From contig JADKID010000012.1 in assembly GCA_016721425.1 (NCBI GenBank), forward strand, positions 186,001 through 250,000: 64,000 nucleotides of DNA, given 5' to 3'. The position numbers and the translations under genes are program-made. Below are positions 20,459-29,892 of the stretch, piece by piece. The notes beneath the pieces were generated by a model that saw nothing but the letters and a program-made list of their open reading frames with translations, was not told the origin of the DNA and made no database searches. Position 1 is the stretch's first letter. Every line of letters begins with the position of its first letter. This stretch comes from Bryobacterales bacterium. Lineage in GTDB: Bacteria > Acidobacteriota > Terriglobia > Bryobacterales > Bryobacteraceae.

Positions 20459-22087
20459 ATGTCAATGGACACACGCACGACGGAACGGCATCTGGATGCC
20501 TCCCGTCTGGAGAGCCTGCTGGAATCCGCCGGACTGCTGAGTTCTTCGCTTCAGCTGGACGATCAACTGCGCCACCTGATGCGCACCATCATGGGACGGC
20601 TACTGATCTCCCGCGCCGTCATCGCGCTGTACGACGCCGGTGATTCCACACTGCGGGTGGCACTGGCCCGCGGCGTCCCCAGCCTGAAGCCAGGCACTGA
20701 ATTTGATCCGGCGGAGGCGGCCTCGTTGCAGTTGCCGCACTCCACGCCCATCGGCGATCCTGAGCGGCCGCTGGGCATCCTGGCCATCGGCGCGCCGGCG
20801 CGCGGCGAACTCGACCATGCCGAGCGCGAGTTCCTGAGCGCGCTGCTTTCGCTGGGCGCCGCCTCCATTGCCAACGCCCGCGATCACGATTCGGTGATCC
20901 GCACCAACAAGGCGCTGGACCAGAAGATCCAGGAACTGCGCGCGCTGCTGGATCTGGTGCGCGGCCTGGCGGCCACCATTGATCCGGACGAAGTGGCGCA
21001 GTTGCTGATGCTGACGTTGAGCGGCCGCTGGGCCGTGCGGCGCCACGCGCTTTTCACGTGGAAGCCGAACCAGCCGCCGATTGCGCGCATCAAGGGGCTG
21101 GAACATTGGGATCTGGAGGCCTGGCGGCAGAAGTTGGAGGGTGCGGACACGCCACAGCGGGATGGCGATTTCCTGCTCTTCCGCATCCCTTCCGGCGACG
21201 GCATGACCGGTCTGGTGGCGTTAGGCCCGCGCCCTGCCAACCTGCCATTCACGGCAGCCTACCAGGAGTTTGGCATGGGCCTGATCGCACAGGCCTCGGT
21301 GGCCCTGGATAACGCATGGCACTTCCGCGATACGCTCGTTCGCCAGCAGTTGGAGAAAGAGCTGACGCTGGCGGCGTCCATCCAACTGGACCTGTTTCCG
21401 AAGTCGCTGCCAGTGCTGATCCACACGGACCTGGCCGCGCGAAACCGCCAGGCCCGCCAGGTGGGCGGCGATTACTACGACGCGATTCCCATTGGCGCGC
21501 CTGGTACGGAGACCACGCATCTGCTGTGCGTCGCCGACATCTCAGGCAAGGGGATCTCGGCCTCGCTGCTGATGGCCAACATCCAGGCGACGTTGCGCGC
21601 GCTGCTGGCGGCGCATCCGACGACGGTGGAACTGGCCGTGCGCAGCAACGATCTGCTATGGGCCTCGACGCCGAACAACAAATACGCGACGGCGATTTTC
21701 GTGCGGTACGACCCGGTGAGCGGCGCCTGCGAATACGTCAACGCCGGGCATTGCGACGGCATTGTCCTGCGCGCCTCGGGCGACGTGGAGATGCTGGGGA
21801 CAACGGGCATGCCGATCGGCCTGTTTCCCAAACGCGCGTACGAATCCGCGGCCTTTTCGCTGGGCGCGGGCGACACCTTGCTGCTCTATTCGGATGGTGT
21901 GCCGGACGCCTGCACGGTGGACGACCGGGAGTTTAGCGTGGATCGTTCCATCGACGTGCTGCGGGCCAACGCGCACCGATCGGCAGTGGAGATCCAGGAT
22001 GCGATCTTTTCCGCCATCGACGACTTTGTCGAGGGCGCCCCGCAATTTGATGACATCACTGTTATGGTGATCAAACGGACTTCCTGA
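20459..22087 (+). CDS. Cytosolic GAF-domain SpoIIE/RsbU-type protein phosphatase
   Basis: 542 residues. The N-terminal about 310 residues look like two GAF domains (about 15-150 and 155-305). A coiled linker (about 305-325, QLEKELTLAASIQLDLFP) leads into a PP2C SpoIIE domain with GGDYYD (about 336-341), ADISGKG (about 359-365), YVNAGH, LLYSDGVPDA and DDITVMV. Metal-dependent dephosphorylation of a STAS antagonist is the usual role. First gene of a five-gene same-strand cluster (gaps of 4-24 bases or overlap) that also encodes the STAS protein and the kinase. Confidence 0.93.
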   Translation: MSMDTRTTERHLDASRLESLLESAGLLSSSLQLDDQLRHLMRTIMGRLLISRAVIALYDAGDSTLRVALARGVPSLKPGTEFDPAEAASLQLPHSTPIGDPERPLGILAIGAPARGELDHAEREFLSALLSLGAASIANARDHDSVIRTNKALDQKIQELRALLDLVRGLAATIDPDEVAQLLMLTLSGRWAVRRHALFTWKPNQPPIARIKGLEHWDLEAWRQKLEGADTPQRDGDFLLFRIPSGDGMTGLVALGPRPANLPFTAAYQEFGMGLIAQASVALDNAWHFRDTLVRQQLEKELTLAASIQLDLFPKSLPVLIHTDLAARNRQARQVGGDYYDAIPIGAPGTETTHLLCVADISGKGISASLLMANIQATLRALLAAHPTTVELAVRSNDLLWASTPNNKYATAIFVRYDPVSGACEYVNAGHCDGIVLRASGDVEMLGTTGMPIGLFPKRAYESAAFSLGAGDTLLLYSDGVPDACTVDDREFSVDRSIDVLRANAHRSAVEIQDAIFSAIDDFVEGAPQFDDITVMVIKRTS

Positions 22088-22091
22088 AGAG

Positions 22092-24560
22092 ATGTTTTCA
22101 GCCGACTCCATTCTGCGGCCGTTTGTGGAAGCGAACGCCAAGGCGCGCGCCCGCCGATTGTGGCTGGTGCTGCTGCTGGGGGCGCCGCTGCTGCTGGCGG
22201 CTGGAATCTGGCTGCAGGCGCGCAACAATCAGCACCGCAATCTGATCCTTTCCATCGACCGGGAGAAGGTGATCGCCACGGCACGGCGCGTGGCCGCTGA
22301 AAACGGCTACGACGCATCGGGATGGAATGCCTACGTTCGCTTCGACCAGAACGAGAGGACCATCCGGTTTGTTCAGGAGCGCCGAAAGACGCTGGGCAAG
22401 CGCTCGCGGCAACTGGCGCCGGACGGGGTAGCCACCACACTGTTGATCGCACCGGACGACCGTGTGTGGTGCCGTGTCGCCACCGGGCCAGACGGGTTCA
22501 TTGTGGCCACTCGTTTTGGCGGACGCGGTTACCGGCCGAATTCGGAGGGCATCAGCGAGGAGCAATCCCGCGCGGCGGCCGAGGCCGCTCTGCGCCAGTG
22601 GCTGGGGGACATGGCCCTGGAGCGCATGGGCGAGCCTGAAGTTTCCACCACCGAGGATGCCGGCGTGCCGAGCGCGCGGCGGTTTGTCTGGCGGGTGCAG
22701 CCGCGCCGCCTGCCGGAGCTCGAACTGGTCTTCACCTTTGACGTTGTGGGCCAGACGATCGCGCACCGCGAGGTGGAGCCCAACTACGCCCAATCCTTCA
22801 CCAATCGCGTGGTGACGCCCCTCAGTTCGCTTCAGCAGATGGGCGGCATGTTGCGCAGCTTCATCATTATCGCGCTCTCGCTCTATGCGGGCTTCCGCTT
22901 TGCCCGGCGCGCGCTGGAGCGGGAAGCGCCGCACCGCCGTGCGTTCCTATTGGGCGCCACGGTGCTGGTGTTCGGCGGCGCGGCGATTTTTGTGGACCCC
23001 TTCATCCACGACACGGATCTGCGGCCAGACCGGCTTCAGGGCCCGATCCTGATGGTGCAGTTGCTGGCGCTGGTGGTGGGGCTCGCCATGCAGAGCCTGC
23101 TGCTGGGCATCTCCTACGGCGCGGGTGAGGGCGAGATCCGCGAATCGTGGCCCGGTAAGCTGACCTCGCTGGACACGTTGCTGAACGGGCACATCCTGTC
23201 TGCCAACGTGGGTGCCTCGACGGTGGCAGGTGTGGCCTGCGGCGCGTGGCTGTTCCTGCTAACGCAGGTGGCGTTCAGCCTATGGGCGCCGGGATCGGAC
23301 AGTACGATCGACAACTATCTGAATGTCAGCTTCAGCCGGGCGCCGCTGATGATCCTGCTGATCAACCTGCCCATTGTCTCCATCTTCAACTCACTGCTGT
23401 ACCTGTTGGTGCCTCTGACGTTCCTGCGCCGCCGGATAGAGAAGACGCCGCTGATGATCCTGGCGCTGACGTTGATTGCCTTAGCCGCCGGCAAGATTCC
23501 GCTGGTTCCGGAGATTTCAAACCCCGCTTATTGGATTGAGACAGGGGCGATGGTGGCCGCCATCCTGGCGCCGTTTTTCCTGGCTGATTATCTGGCATCG
23601 GTGGCGGCGGCCATCTTTCTGACGTTCCTCTGCCTGTTCGGTGATCTTGTTGTGGCTGTACCGTTCTGGCAATCTCAGATGGGCCTGATGGGCGCGTTGA
23701 TTGCCATCACGTTCATCCCTCTGGCCATCGCCGCGTGGACAGGGCGGCGCTATGAAGACGAGGAAGTGCGCCCGTCCCATGCGCGCAACATTTTGCAGCG
23801 GCTCTCGCTACAGGCGGAGGTGAGCGCGGCACGGCAGGCTCAACTCCGGCTGCTGCCGGAGCATCCTCCGCGCATTCCGGGTGTCAGCATCGCCGCATCG
23901 TGCACGCCCGCCGGGGATGTGGGCGGCGACTTCTACGATTTCTTTCCGCTCTCGGACGGGCGGCTGGGCATGATTGTGGCGGAGGGCGGCAACGACGGCC
24001 TGGCCTCGGCGCTCACCATCGCGCTGGCCAAGGGCTTTCTGCGGTACGAGTCCTCGGACAACTCGGATATTGAACTGATCCTCACGCGTCTGGAGGCGGC
24101 GCTGGGCAGTAGCCTGCGGCGCACGTCGGGGCGCACGAGTCTGGCGCTGTTTCTGCTGGATCCGGCCCAGGGAGTGCTCCAGATGGCCCGCAGTGGGGCC
24201 TATCCGCGGGTCTTGATCCTCTCGCCGGATCACGCCGTGGCAGAGTTCGTGCCCGATCCGCATGAGGCGGGGCAGAGTGTGGAAAGTGGCCGGGTGGCCC
24301 TGATGCCCGGGGATTTCATCTTCATCTACACCGACGGATTGCCGCGCCTGCTGGCGCGCAAGGCCGCAGGCCAACCCAGCGATCTGCTGGTGCAGGCGGC
24401 GCATCTGCATCATTTGGGCTCGGCGTCCAGCCTGCATAACACGGTGGTGGATCTGTTGCTGGCATCGGGCGACCAGACCTCGCTGGAGCTGACCGATGAC
24501 CTGACGGCGGTGACCATCCGCTTTGAGAACGCAATCTCCCTAGGGGAGGCCGTGGCGTGA
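22092..24560 (+). CDS. Membrane SpoIIE-family phosphatase with a degenerate active-site motif
   Basis: 822 residues. One transmembrane segment at about 22-40 is followed by an extracytoplasmic region (about 45-240) and then a cluster of about eight hydrophobic segments (about 250-560). The C-terminal PP2C domain (about 590-820) keeps GGDFYDF (about 611-617), YTDGLPRL and a final DDLTAV. The normally invariant A-D-x-S-G-K-G stretch reads AEGGNDG (about 630-636), so the metal-binding Asp is replaced by Glu. It may be a weak phosphatase, altered in metal use, or a regulatory pseudo-enzyme. Its stop overlaps the next gene by four bases. Confidence 0.85.
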   Translation: MFSADSILRPFVEANAKARARRLWLVLLLGAPLLLAAGIWLQARNNQHRNLILSIDREKVIATARRVAAENGYDASGWNAYVRFDQNERTIRFVQERRKTLGKRSRQLAPDGVATTLLIAPDDRVWCRVATGPDGFIVATRFGGRGYRPNSEGISEEQSRAAAEAALRQWLGDMALERMGEPEVSTTEDAGVPSARRFVWRVQPRRLPELELVFTFDVVGQTIAHREVEPNYAQSFTNRVVTPLSSLQQMGGMLRSFIIIALSLYAGFRFARRALEREAPHRRAFLLGATVLVFGGAAIFVDPFIHDTDLRPDRLQGPILMVQLLALVVGLAMQSLLLGISYGAGEGEIRESWPGKLTSLDTLLNGHILSANVGASTVAGVACGAWLFLLTQVAFSLWAPGSDSTIDNYLNVSFSRAPLMILLINLPIVSIFNSLLYLLVPLTFLRRRIEKTPLMILALTLIALAAGKIPLVPEISNPAYWIETGAMVAAILAPFFLADYLASVAAAIFLTFLCLFGDLVVAVPFWQSQMGLMGALIAITFIPLAIAAWTGRRYEDEEVRPSHARNILQRLSLQAEVSAARQAQLRLLPEHPPRIPGVSIAASCTPAGDVGGDFYDFFPLSDGRLGMIVAEGGNDGLASALTIALAKGFLRYESSDNSDIELILTRLEAALGSSLRRTSGRTSLALFLLDPAQGVLQMARSGAYPRVLILSPDHAVAEFVPDPHEAGQSVESGRVALMPGDFIFIYTDGLPRLLARKAAGQPSDLLVQAAHLHHLGSASSLHNTVVDLLLASGDQTSLELTDDLTAVTIRFENAISLGEAVA

Positions 24561-26956
24561 GAACGGCCAACTGGCTGATCCCGTGCGGCGCGGCGGTCTC
24601 GATGGCCGTGATGGCGTGGCTGTTTCCGGCAAAAGACATCTACGCGCGGCTCTTCCAGCCGCGGGTGACGCGGGCTGAAGCAATTGAGCTGTCACGCGCG
24701 CTGGGCGCCCAGTATGGCGTGGATACCAGTGGCTGGACCTGGGCGGCGACGGCGGAGACGCGCAGCGAGCAGACGGCGGCGCGGATCGCCTACCCCGACA
24801 GCGCGGTGCTGCAATCGCTGAATCCGCTGAGCTTCCGAGTGCTGGCGACGGCGCCTTCCGGCGAGTCGATGCTGACCATCTTTGATCCGTCGGGGCGCCC
24901 GACGGCGTTCCAGCGCAGAAGCGTCAACGCTCCCCGTGGCGCCGCCTCCGAAGGCGCGGCGCCGCCTGATCTGCTCCAAAGGGAACTGGAGCGCTACGCC
25001 GGCGCGAGGAGTGGCGCATTTGAATTGACGTCATCGGGTGTGGCCAGCCAGGAGGGCTTGCGGACGGCCTGGGAGTGGAGAGACCCCGCGAGGACCGGAA
25101 TCCTGGCGCGGTTCGAGCTAGTGACGCGCAATCGCACGGTGATCCGCGCAACTTATAGCACCGAGACGGCCTTCCGTTTGCTGGTGCACTCCCGCCGCGA
25201 GCAGCAGCAGGTCACCGGCGCACTGATCGGAGGGCTGATCGGAATCGGCGCGCTGATCGCGTTCCTCGGGATCTGGAATTTTTTCAGCCGCATGACGACG
25301 CGCATGGATCACGTCCGGTTTGGCCTGGCGGCCGGCCTGCTGGCAGCGGCGCCGATCCTGAGCAACTGGATCACCGGCACAATTGCCAACCAGGCCGCCT
25401 TTGCGTCTCTGGATATCGGCTCCAGCGCCGCCACGATAATCCTCGGCAGCGTGACCGGCAGTGTGCTGATCATCGTCGGTGTTGGCCTGCTGCTCGCCTC
25501 CGGCTATGCGCTGCTGCCAGAACGGGCCAAGCCGCATTGGGTGGCGCTGCGACTGGTTTCGCAGCGTCAGGTACTGGCCGCGCCGGTGGGCCGGGAGATC
25601 ACGCTGGGGCTGCTGGGCGGGGCAGCGCTGGCCGGACTGTTTTATCTGCCGTCCCTGATTCCGGCGTTGACGGGCGGATACGTACAGATCGCGGCGCCAG
25701 TGTTCCTGATGAATCCGGCGCCGGCCATCAGCCCGCTCTCCGGCCTGACGACGGGTGTGGATCTGCTGGCGCTATTCGCCTTTTTCCTGCCGTGGCTGCA
25801 AGCCCGCCCGTGGCGCGGGTGGATGATCAACGCCGCGTTTGGGGTGGCGGGCATGATCATCGTGACGGCGATCCGGCAGCCGTACCCGCGCGAGATCGCG
25901 GCCAGCTTGATCGCCTGCGGCCTGGTACTGGCGGCGCTGGCGGCGATCTACCGGACCACCGGAGTGCTGGCCATCTGGTTCTGCACCGTGGGCCTGCTGG
26001 CCGCCAAACAGGCCGCCACGCAGCTCTCCGCGGGGACGCCGGCCTACTCGGCCGAGGGCATGCAGACGGCCCTGCTGTGGCTGGGCGCCCTGCTGGTTGC
26101 TGCCATGGTGTGGCGCTTTGGCGCGCAGGTGGATGAGCACGCAGTGATCGAATCCATGCAGCCCAGCGGCTCGTCCATCTCACGCTCGGATCGCGACCGT
26201 CTACTGGCCGAGTTCGCCGTGGCCCGCCGCGCCCAGGAGGGTATGCTGCCGCTGGCGCCGCCCGCCATCCCGGCGTACTCACTGGCGGCGTCGTGCGAAC
26301 CGGCGCGCGAGGTGGGCGGGGATCTCTACGATTTTCTCCCGTTCCCCGGCGGCGAATGGGGCCTGTGCGTGGCCGACGTCTCCGGCAAGGGTGTGCCGGC
26401 GGCACTCTACATGACCTTAACGAAGGGCATGCTGGTGTCGGCCGCATCGCGCGCGGCCGATCTGCCGCTGATCGCCTCGCGCATGAACCGCTTCCTCACA
26501 GAGGCGGGCCGGCGGCGCACGTTCGTCACCATGTCGCTGGGCGTACTGGACGCACCGCGTGGCGTCTTTCGTCATATTCGCGCCGGCCACAATCCGCCGG
26601 TGCTTTACACCGCACAGGACCGCGCCTGCCGCTATCTGATGCCCAAGGGAATCGGCCTGGGCATCACCGCCGGCGCAGCCTTCGAGCGCAATCTCGAAGT
26701 GGAGGAGATCGGCCTGAATCCCGGCGACGTGCTGGTGCTCTACTCCGACGGGCTCACCGAGTGCATGGATACGGACCGTCAACTCTACGGCGAGGAACGT
26801 CTCTGCGACATCCTCCGCCGCAACGCTCACCTCAACGCCAGCGGCATCCAGGATGCCATTCTGACCGACGCCCGCACTTTCCGCGGAGCGGCCGATCCGC
26901 ACGACGACCTCACCATCGTCGTTCTCCGCGCCGAGGCGCGGGATTCATTACGATAG
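24557..26956 (+). CDS. Membrane SpoIIE-family protein phosphatase
   Basis: 799 residues from a GTG inside the previous stop (GTGA). Architecture copies the preceding gene: one N-terminal membrane segment, an exported region with the same helix-rich start (EAIELSRALGAQYGVDTSGWTW against VIATARRVAAENGYDASGWNA), a multi-pass block (about 215-535), then a PP2C domain. Here all catalytic motifs are intact: GGDLYD (about 587), ADVSGKGVPAAL (about 608), IRAGHNPP, LYSDGLTE, DDLTIVV. The shared layout shows a tandem duplication in which the other copy diverged. The outer domain probably senses an external cue. Confidence 0.9.
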   Translation: MRTANWLIPCGAAVSMAVMAWLFPAKDIYARLFQPRVTRAEAIELSRALGAQYGVDTSGWTWAATAETRSEQTAARIAYPDSAVLQSLNPLSFRVLATAPSGESMLTIFDPSGRPTAFQRRSVNAPRGAASEGAAPPDLLQRELERYAGARSGAFELTSSGVASQEGLRTAWEWRDPARTGILARFELVTRNRTVIRATYSTETAFRLLVHSRREQQQVTGALIGGLIGIGALIAFLGIWNFFSRMTTRMDHVRFGLAAGLLAAAPILSNWITGTIANQAAFASLDIGSSAATIILGSVTGSVLIIVGVGLLLASGYALLPERAKPHWVALRLVSQRQVLAAPVGREITLGLLGGAALAGLFYLPSLIPALTGGYVQIAAPVFLMNPAPAISPLSGLTTGVDLLALFAFFLPWLQARPWRGWMINAAFGVAGMIIVTAIRQPYPREIAASLIACGLVLAALAAIYRTTGVLAIWFCTVGLLAAKQAATQLSAGTPAYSAEGMQTALLWLGALLVAAMVWRFGAQVDEHAVIESMQPSGSSISRSDRDRLLAEFAVARRAQEGMLPLAPPAIPAYSLAASCEPAREVGGDLYDFLPFPGGEWGLCVADVSGKGVPAALYMTLTKGMLVSAASRAADLPLIASRMNRFLTEAGRRRTFVTMSLGVLDAPRGVFRHIRAGHNPPVLYTAQDRACRYLMPKGIGLGITAGAAFERNLEVEEIGLNPGDVLVLYSDGLTECMDTDRQLYGEERLCDILRRNAHLNASGIQDAILTDARTFRGAADPHDDLTIVVLRAEARDSLR

Positions 26957-26980
26957 ACCAAGGGGAGAAGACACCGAACC

Positions 26981-27349
26981 GTGGCCAACAACTTCCAGAT
27001 TGAACGCAGCGACGAAGGCGGCATCCGCATACTCGCCCTCGACGGCTACCTCGACGCGCACACCGCACCGCAATTCGAGAACGCCATCCACGACGAGATG
27101 CAGGCCGGCCATCAGAGAATGGTGGTGGATTGCGCGCGTCTCACCTATATCTCCTCCGCCGGGCTGGGCGTCTTCATGAGCTTCATCGAGGAACTCCGCG
27201 AGATTGGGGGCGACATCAAACTGGCGGCCATCACTCCGAAGGTCTATCAGGTTTTCGAGGTTCTGGGCTTTCCCGCGCTCTTCGACATTCTGGACACTAC
27301 CCAGGCGGCCGTGGCGAAGTTCGCCGATACCACCCCAAGGGAGGCCTAA
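26981..27349 (+). CDS. STAS-domain anti-sigma factor antagonist
   Basis: 122 residues, a single STAS fold. The family pattern LDGYLDAHTAPQFE (about 20-33) and DCARLTYISSAGLGVF (about 50-65) is clear; one of the paired serines at 58/59 is the expected phosphorylation site, as in SpoIIAA. In the known switch the unphosphorylated protein binds the kinase and frees the sigma factor; upstream phosphatases would reset it. GTG start with an AGGGGAG site upstream. Three bases separate it from the kinase gene. Confidence 0.93.
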   Translation: MANNFQIERSDEGGIRILALDGYLDAHTAPQFENAIHDEMQAGHQRMVVDCARLTYISSAGLGVFMSFIEELREIGGDIKLAAITPKVYQVFEVLGFPALFDILDTTQAAVAKFADTTPREA

Positions 27350-27352
27350 GCG

Positions 27353-27784
27353 ATGCCATCCTTCGAGCGAACATTTTCGCTGAACGTCCCGTCATCGACG
27401 GAGAACCTGGCGATGATCCGCGACTTTGTCTCCAACATCGGCGCGCAGGTGGGCTTTACGGAGGCCGAGGTGGCGCGCCTGGCGCTGGCCGTGGATGAGG
27501 CGTGCGCCAATGTGATCGAACACGCCTACAGCCAGGAGATTACGCACGACGTCACCGTGCGCGCGGTGGTGGATGAAGAGGCGCTGCGCTTTGAGATTGT
27601 CGACACGGGCCGTCACTTCGACCCGGCCATCATTCAAACGCAGGACGTGGAGGAGCTGATCCGCCAGCGCAAATCCGGCGGGCTGGGCCTGCGGCTGATC
27701 CGCACCATCATGGACGACGTGCAGTACCGCATCATTCCGGGCGAGAAGAACGAACTGCGGATGACCAAGAAGCTGAAAAAGTAG
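27353..27784 (+). CDS. RsbW-like anti-sigma factor/serine kinase (HATPase_c_2)
   Basis: 143 residues with a GHKL ATPase fold. The N-box is DEACANVIEHA (about 44-54), the G1 box is IVDTGRHFDP (with His where Gly is common), and the G2 box is GGLGLRLI. Such proteins phosphorylate STAS antagonists and bind a sigma factor or another output protein. Encoded directly after its likely antagonist. No sigma-factor gene is next to it, so the final target is not visible here. Confidence 0.92.
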   Translation: MPSFERTFSLNVPSSTENLAMIRDFVSNIGAQVGFTEAEVARLALAVDEACANVIEHAYSQEITHDVTVRAVVDEEALRFEIVDTGRHFDPAIIQTQDVEELIRQRKSGGLGLRLIRTIMDDVQYRIIPGEKNELRMTKKLKK

Positions 27785-28411
27785 TCAGCGCGCCGGGTAG
27801 CCGGCGTTTGCCTTTACCTGGTTCATCTGCAACACATGGCGCTCCGTGTGGGCGGCGATCATCAGCAGGTATTGATAGGCGTCGGACACCTGTCCAGTGG
27901 GGCCGGCGGCGCCATGCGACCGCAGCCCGTCGTGCGTGGTCTTCACGTATTCAATCACCTTGGCCCGCTTCTCGTGCAGAGCGCCGGCGGCCGCTGCCAG
28001 ATTCGCGTAACGCCCGGCAGGCTTGGCCGGCTCCGGCGCCTGCGCCTTTTTGGAGCGGTCCACCACGGCCACCAGCATACCCTCATCGCCTGCCTGGATC
28101 TGCGCCGGCGTGCGGGCGGCCAATTCAGGCTTGGCGGGGGATTTCAAAATGGCGCCGGTGGCGTAGCCGAACAGGAAATCCTCGGTGGCCGCGATGTGCT
28201 CCGCCACCTCCAGGATGGACCACCGTTCCGGCGTTTCCTTGAACTTGGACTGCGCTTCGCTGACGCCCTTCACCGCGGCGTCGAAGACACCCAAAGTGCG
28301 TTCCAGATGACCGGCCAGGAAGGCGCGCTCCGCGGCAGTGATGGGCTGATCCTGCGCCTGCGCGCCGCCGGCGCATAGGCACACAAGGGCTACTACGGAG
28401 AATGTACGCAT
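27785..28411 (-). CDS. Exported DinB-like four-helix protein
   Basis: 208 residues from the ATG at 28411, which begins a clean signal peptide (about 1-21, cleavage near AQAQ). The remainder fits a DinB/DUF664-type bundle: RWSILEVAEHIAATEDFLF (about 62-80) supplies the first metal histidine, and a late HTERHVLQM (about 190-198) supplies the other two. Members are metal-dependent thiol or damage-response proteins; the exported version in Acidobacteriota is uncharacterised. It ends against the kinase gene with no gap, in convergent orientation. Confidence 0.8.
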   Translation of the reverse strand: MRTFSVVALVCLCAGGAQAQDQPITAAERAFLAGHLERTLGVFDAAVKGVSEAQSKFKETPERWSILEVAEHIAATEDFLFGYATGAILKSPAKPELAARTPAQIQAGDEGMLVAVVDRSKKAQAPEPAKPAGRYANLAAAAGALHEKRAKVIEYVKTTHDGLRSHGAAGPTGQVSDAYQYLLMIAAHTERHVLQMNQVKANAGYPAR

Positions 28412-28546
28412 GTGAACGAGCCTCCCAGACTGACGTTGGCCCCGGTGCGGGGTCCTCATGGGAAAAGATGGTAGCACGGCTCGACGGCGGCTACAGCGGG
28501 TGCACGACAGAGTTGGGGTCCGTTCGGGGACATAGGTGACACTGAC

Positions 28547-28618
28547 TGAGCCGCGACCGTTAGGGAGCGGACGCGGATCGGCAGCAAGCCACGTCCGCTC
28601 CCTAACGGTCGCGGCTCA
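28547..28618. repeat. Perfect 27-bp palindromic repeat element (REP-like)
   Basis: The arms at 28547-28573 and 28592-28618 are exact reverse complements over 27 bases, with an 18-base loop. Each arm begins with TGAGCCGCGACC and includes the word GTTAGGGAGCGG. Part of the same word (CCTAACGGTC) recurs just downstream at about 28643-28652. The element sits in the gap between two minus-strand genes. It is far longer than an ordinary terminator stem and has no T tract, so a dispersed REP-type element is the best reading. Confidence 0.7.
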
Positions 28619-28659
28619 GAAACGGCGAATGCTGCTTGGGACGCCCTAACGGTCACCCG

Positions 28660-29892
28660 TCACAGCGCGGCCCGCACTGCCGCCAGCACCTGTGCCGCGT
28701 CCTCCCCCTGAACGGGGATCACGTTGCAGACGCCGGGGCTCTGCGGCGACCAGCGCTCCAGCATCCGCTGGCTGGGGAAGCCGGCAAACACGCTGATTAA
28801 CGGGATTCCGAGCGCAGCCGCCACGTGCTGGCCGGCGGAATCGTACCCCACGTAGAGGGAACTGGCCGCGATCATGGCCGCGAACGAGGCGAATGAGCCC
28901 TCGTGGATGCCGATGCGCTCCTGCGTCAAACCGCTGGCGGCGATGGCCTGGCGCACGCGCGCCTCTTCTTCACCGCCCGGTGCTCCGGCGTCCACCATCA
29001 CCAACGCGCCCAGCGTGCCGAGCAGCTTCAGCAGCTCCGCTTCATACGGATCTTCCACGCGCTTGGCGGGATTCTCCCCGACACCGAGGCTTACCGTGAT
29101 GACGGGCTGGGTGCCGAAATCGTACTCCACCTTGGGATGGAGCCACGGCTGCGCATCCTCGACGCCCAATGTCGCCCGGACCCACTCCTGCGTCAATACG
29201 GGCAAAGCAGCAGAGGAATCGCCGCCAAACGAGCGGCTTTCGAAGAGATAGTGGTGCTCTTCCTCACAGACCGGAAGGAGGCCGAGCTGGGTGAGGCGCG
29301 AATCGGGGTCCAGCACGATGCTGTCCGGCCGCGCCAGCGCTGCCTTCAACTCCGCATAGATCCCCAACCGGTCGCCCAACACGCCACGCCGCCCATAGCC
29401 GATGGGCACATGCTTCCAGCCGGGCGACTTTTCGAAGAGCTCCCAAGCTTTTTTCGGGCCGACAAACCAGAGATGGGCATCGGGAAAGCGCTGGCGAGCT
29501 GCGTCCATGACGATGCTGGTCACCGCGACGTCCGCGCCGAGCGTCACGCGCGATAAAACAAAAACGTTGCGCGGCGATTTGGTGACCGGCCGCACCTGGC
29601 GCACGGCGCGGTAGCGGCGCGCCAGCTCAGCGGCGTTGAGCTCCGGCATCGCCTGGGCGATGACGGCGGAGAAGAGGTCCGCATAGGTGTCGCAGAGCTT
29701 GGGCTCGAAGAGATCGCCCAGCCGCTCCACCACGATGGAGAACAAAGCGCGGGTAGCCGGCGCCGCCAGACGCTCATCTTCGTCGAGAGCCTCGGAGACA
29801 AGCGCCGTGAGCAAATCCTCCGGCCACTGGCTGCCGCGCAGGCAGTGGTTCAGCAGTTCAACTGCGAGTTCACTCGGAGAAATACTTTCCAA
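28660..29892 (-). CDS. Glycosyltransferase family 9 (heptosyltransferase)-like protein
   Basis: About 410 residues. The N-terminal about 100 residues are helical and of unknown type. From about residue 125 a GT-B fold follows, with the C-terminal GT9 signature: ITVSLGVGENPAKR, a sugar-nucleotide region ending in ASSLYVGYDSAGQHVAAALGIPLISVFAGF (the D-S-A-x-x-H pattern of ADP-heptose transferases). I place the start at a TTG (complement of 29890-29892) with GGAG upstream, overlapping mtnP by 23 bases; no ATG is available. Role in surface glycan assembly is inferred. Coupled downstream of mtnP. Confidence 0.7.
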   Translation of the reverse strand: MESISPSELAVELLNHCLRGSQWPEDLLTALVSEALDEDERLAAPATRALFSIVVERLGDLFEPKLCDTYADLFSAVIAQAMPELNAAELARRYRAVRQVRPVTKSPRNVFVLSRVTLGADVAVTSIVMDAARQRFPDAHLWFVGPKKAWELFEKSPGWKHVPIGYGRRGVLGDRLGIYAELKAALARPDSIVLDPDSRLTQLGLLPVCEEEHHYLFESRSFGGDSSAALPVLTQEWVRATLGVEDAQPWLHPKVEYDFGTQPVITVSLGVGENPAKRVEDPYEAELLKLLGTLGALVMVDAGAPGGEEEARVRQAIAASGLTQERIGIHEGSFASFAAMIAASSLYVGYDSAGQHVAAALGIPLISVFAGFPSQRMLERWSPQSPGVCNVIPVQGEDAAQVLAAVRAAL

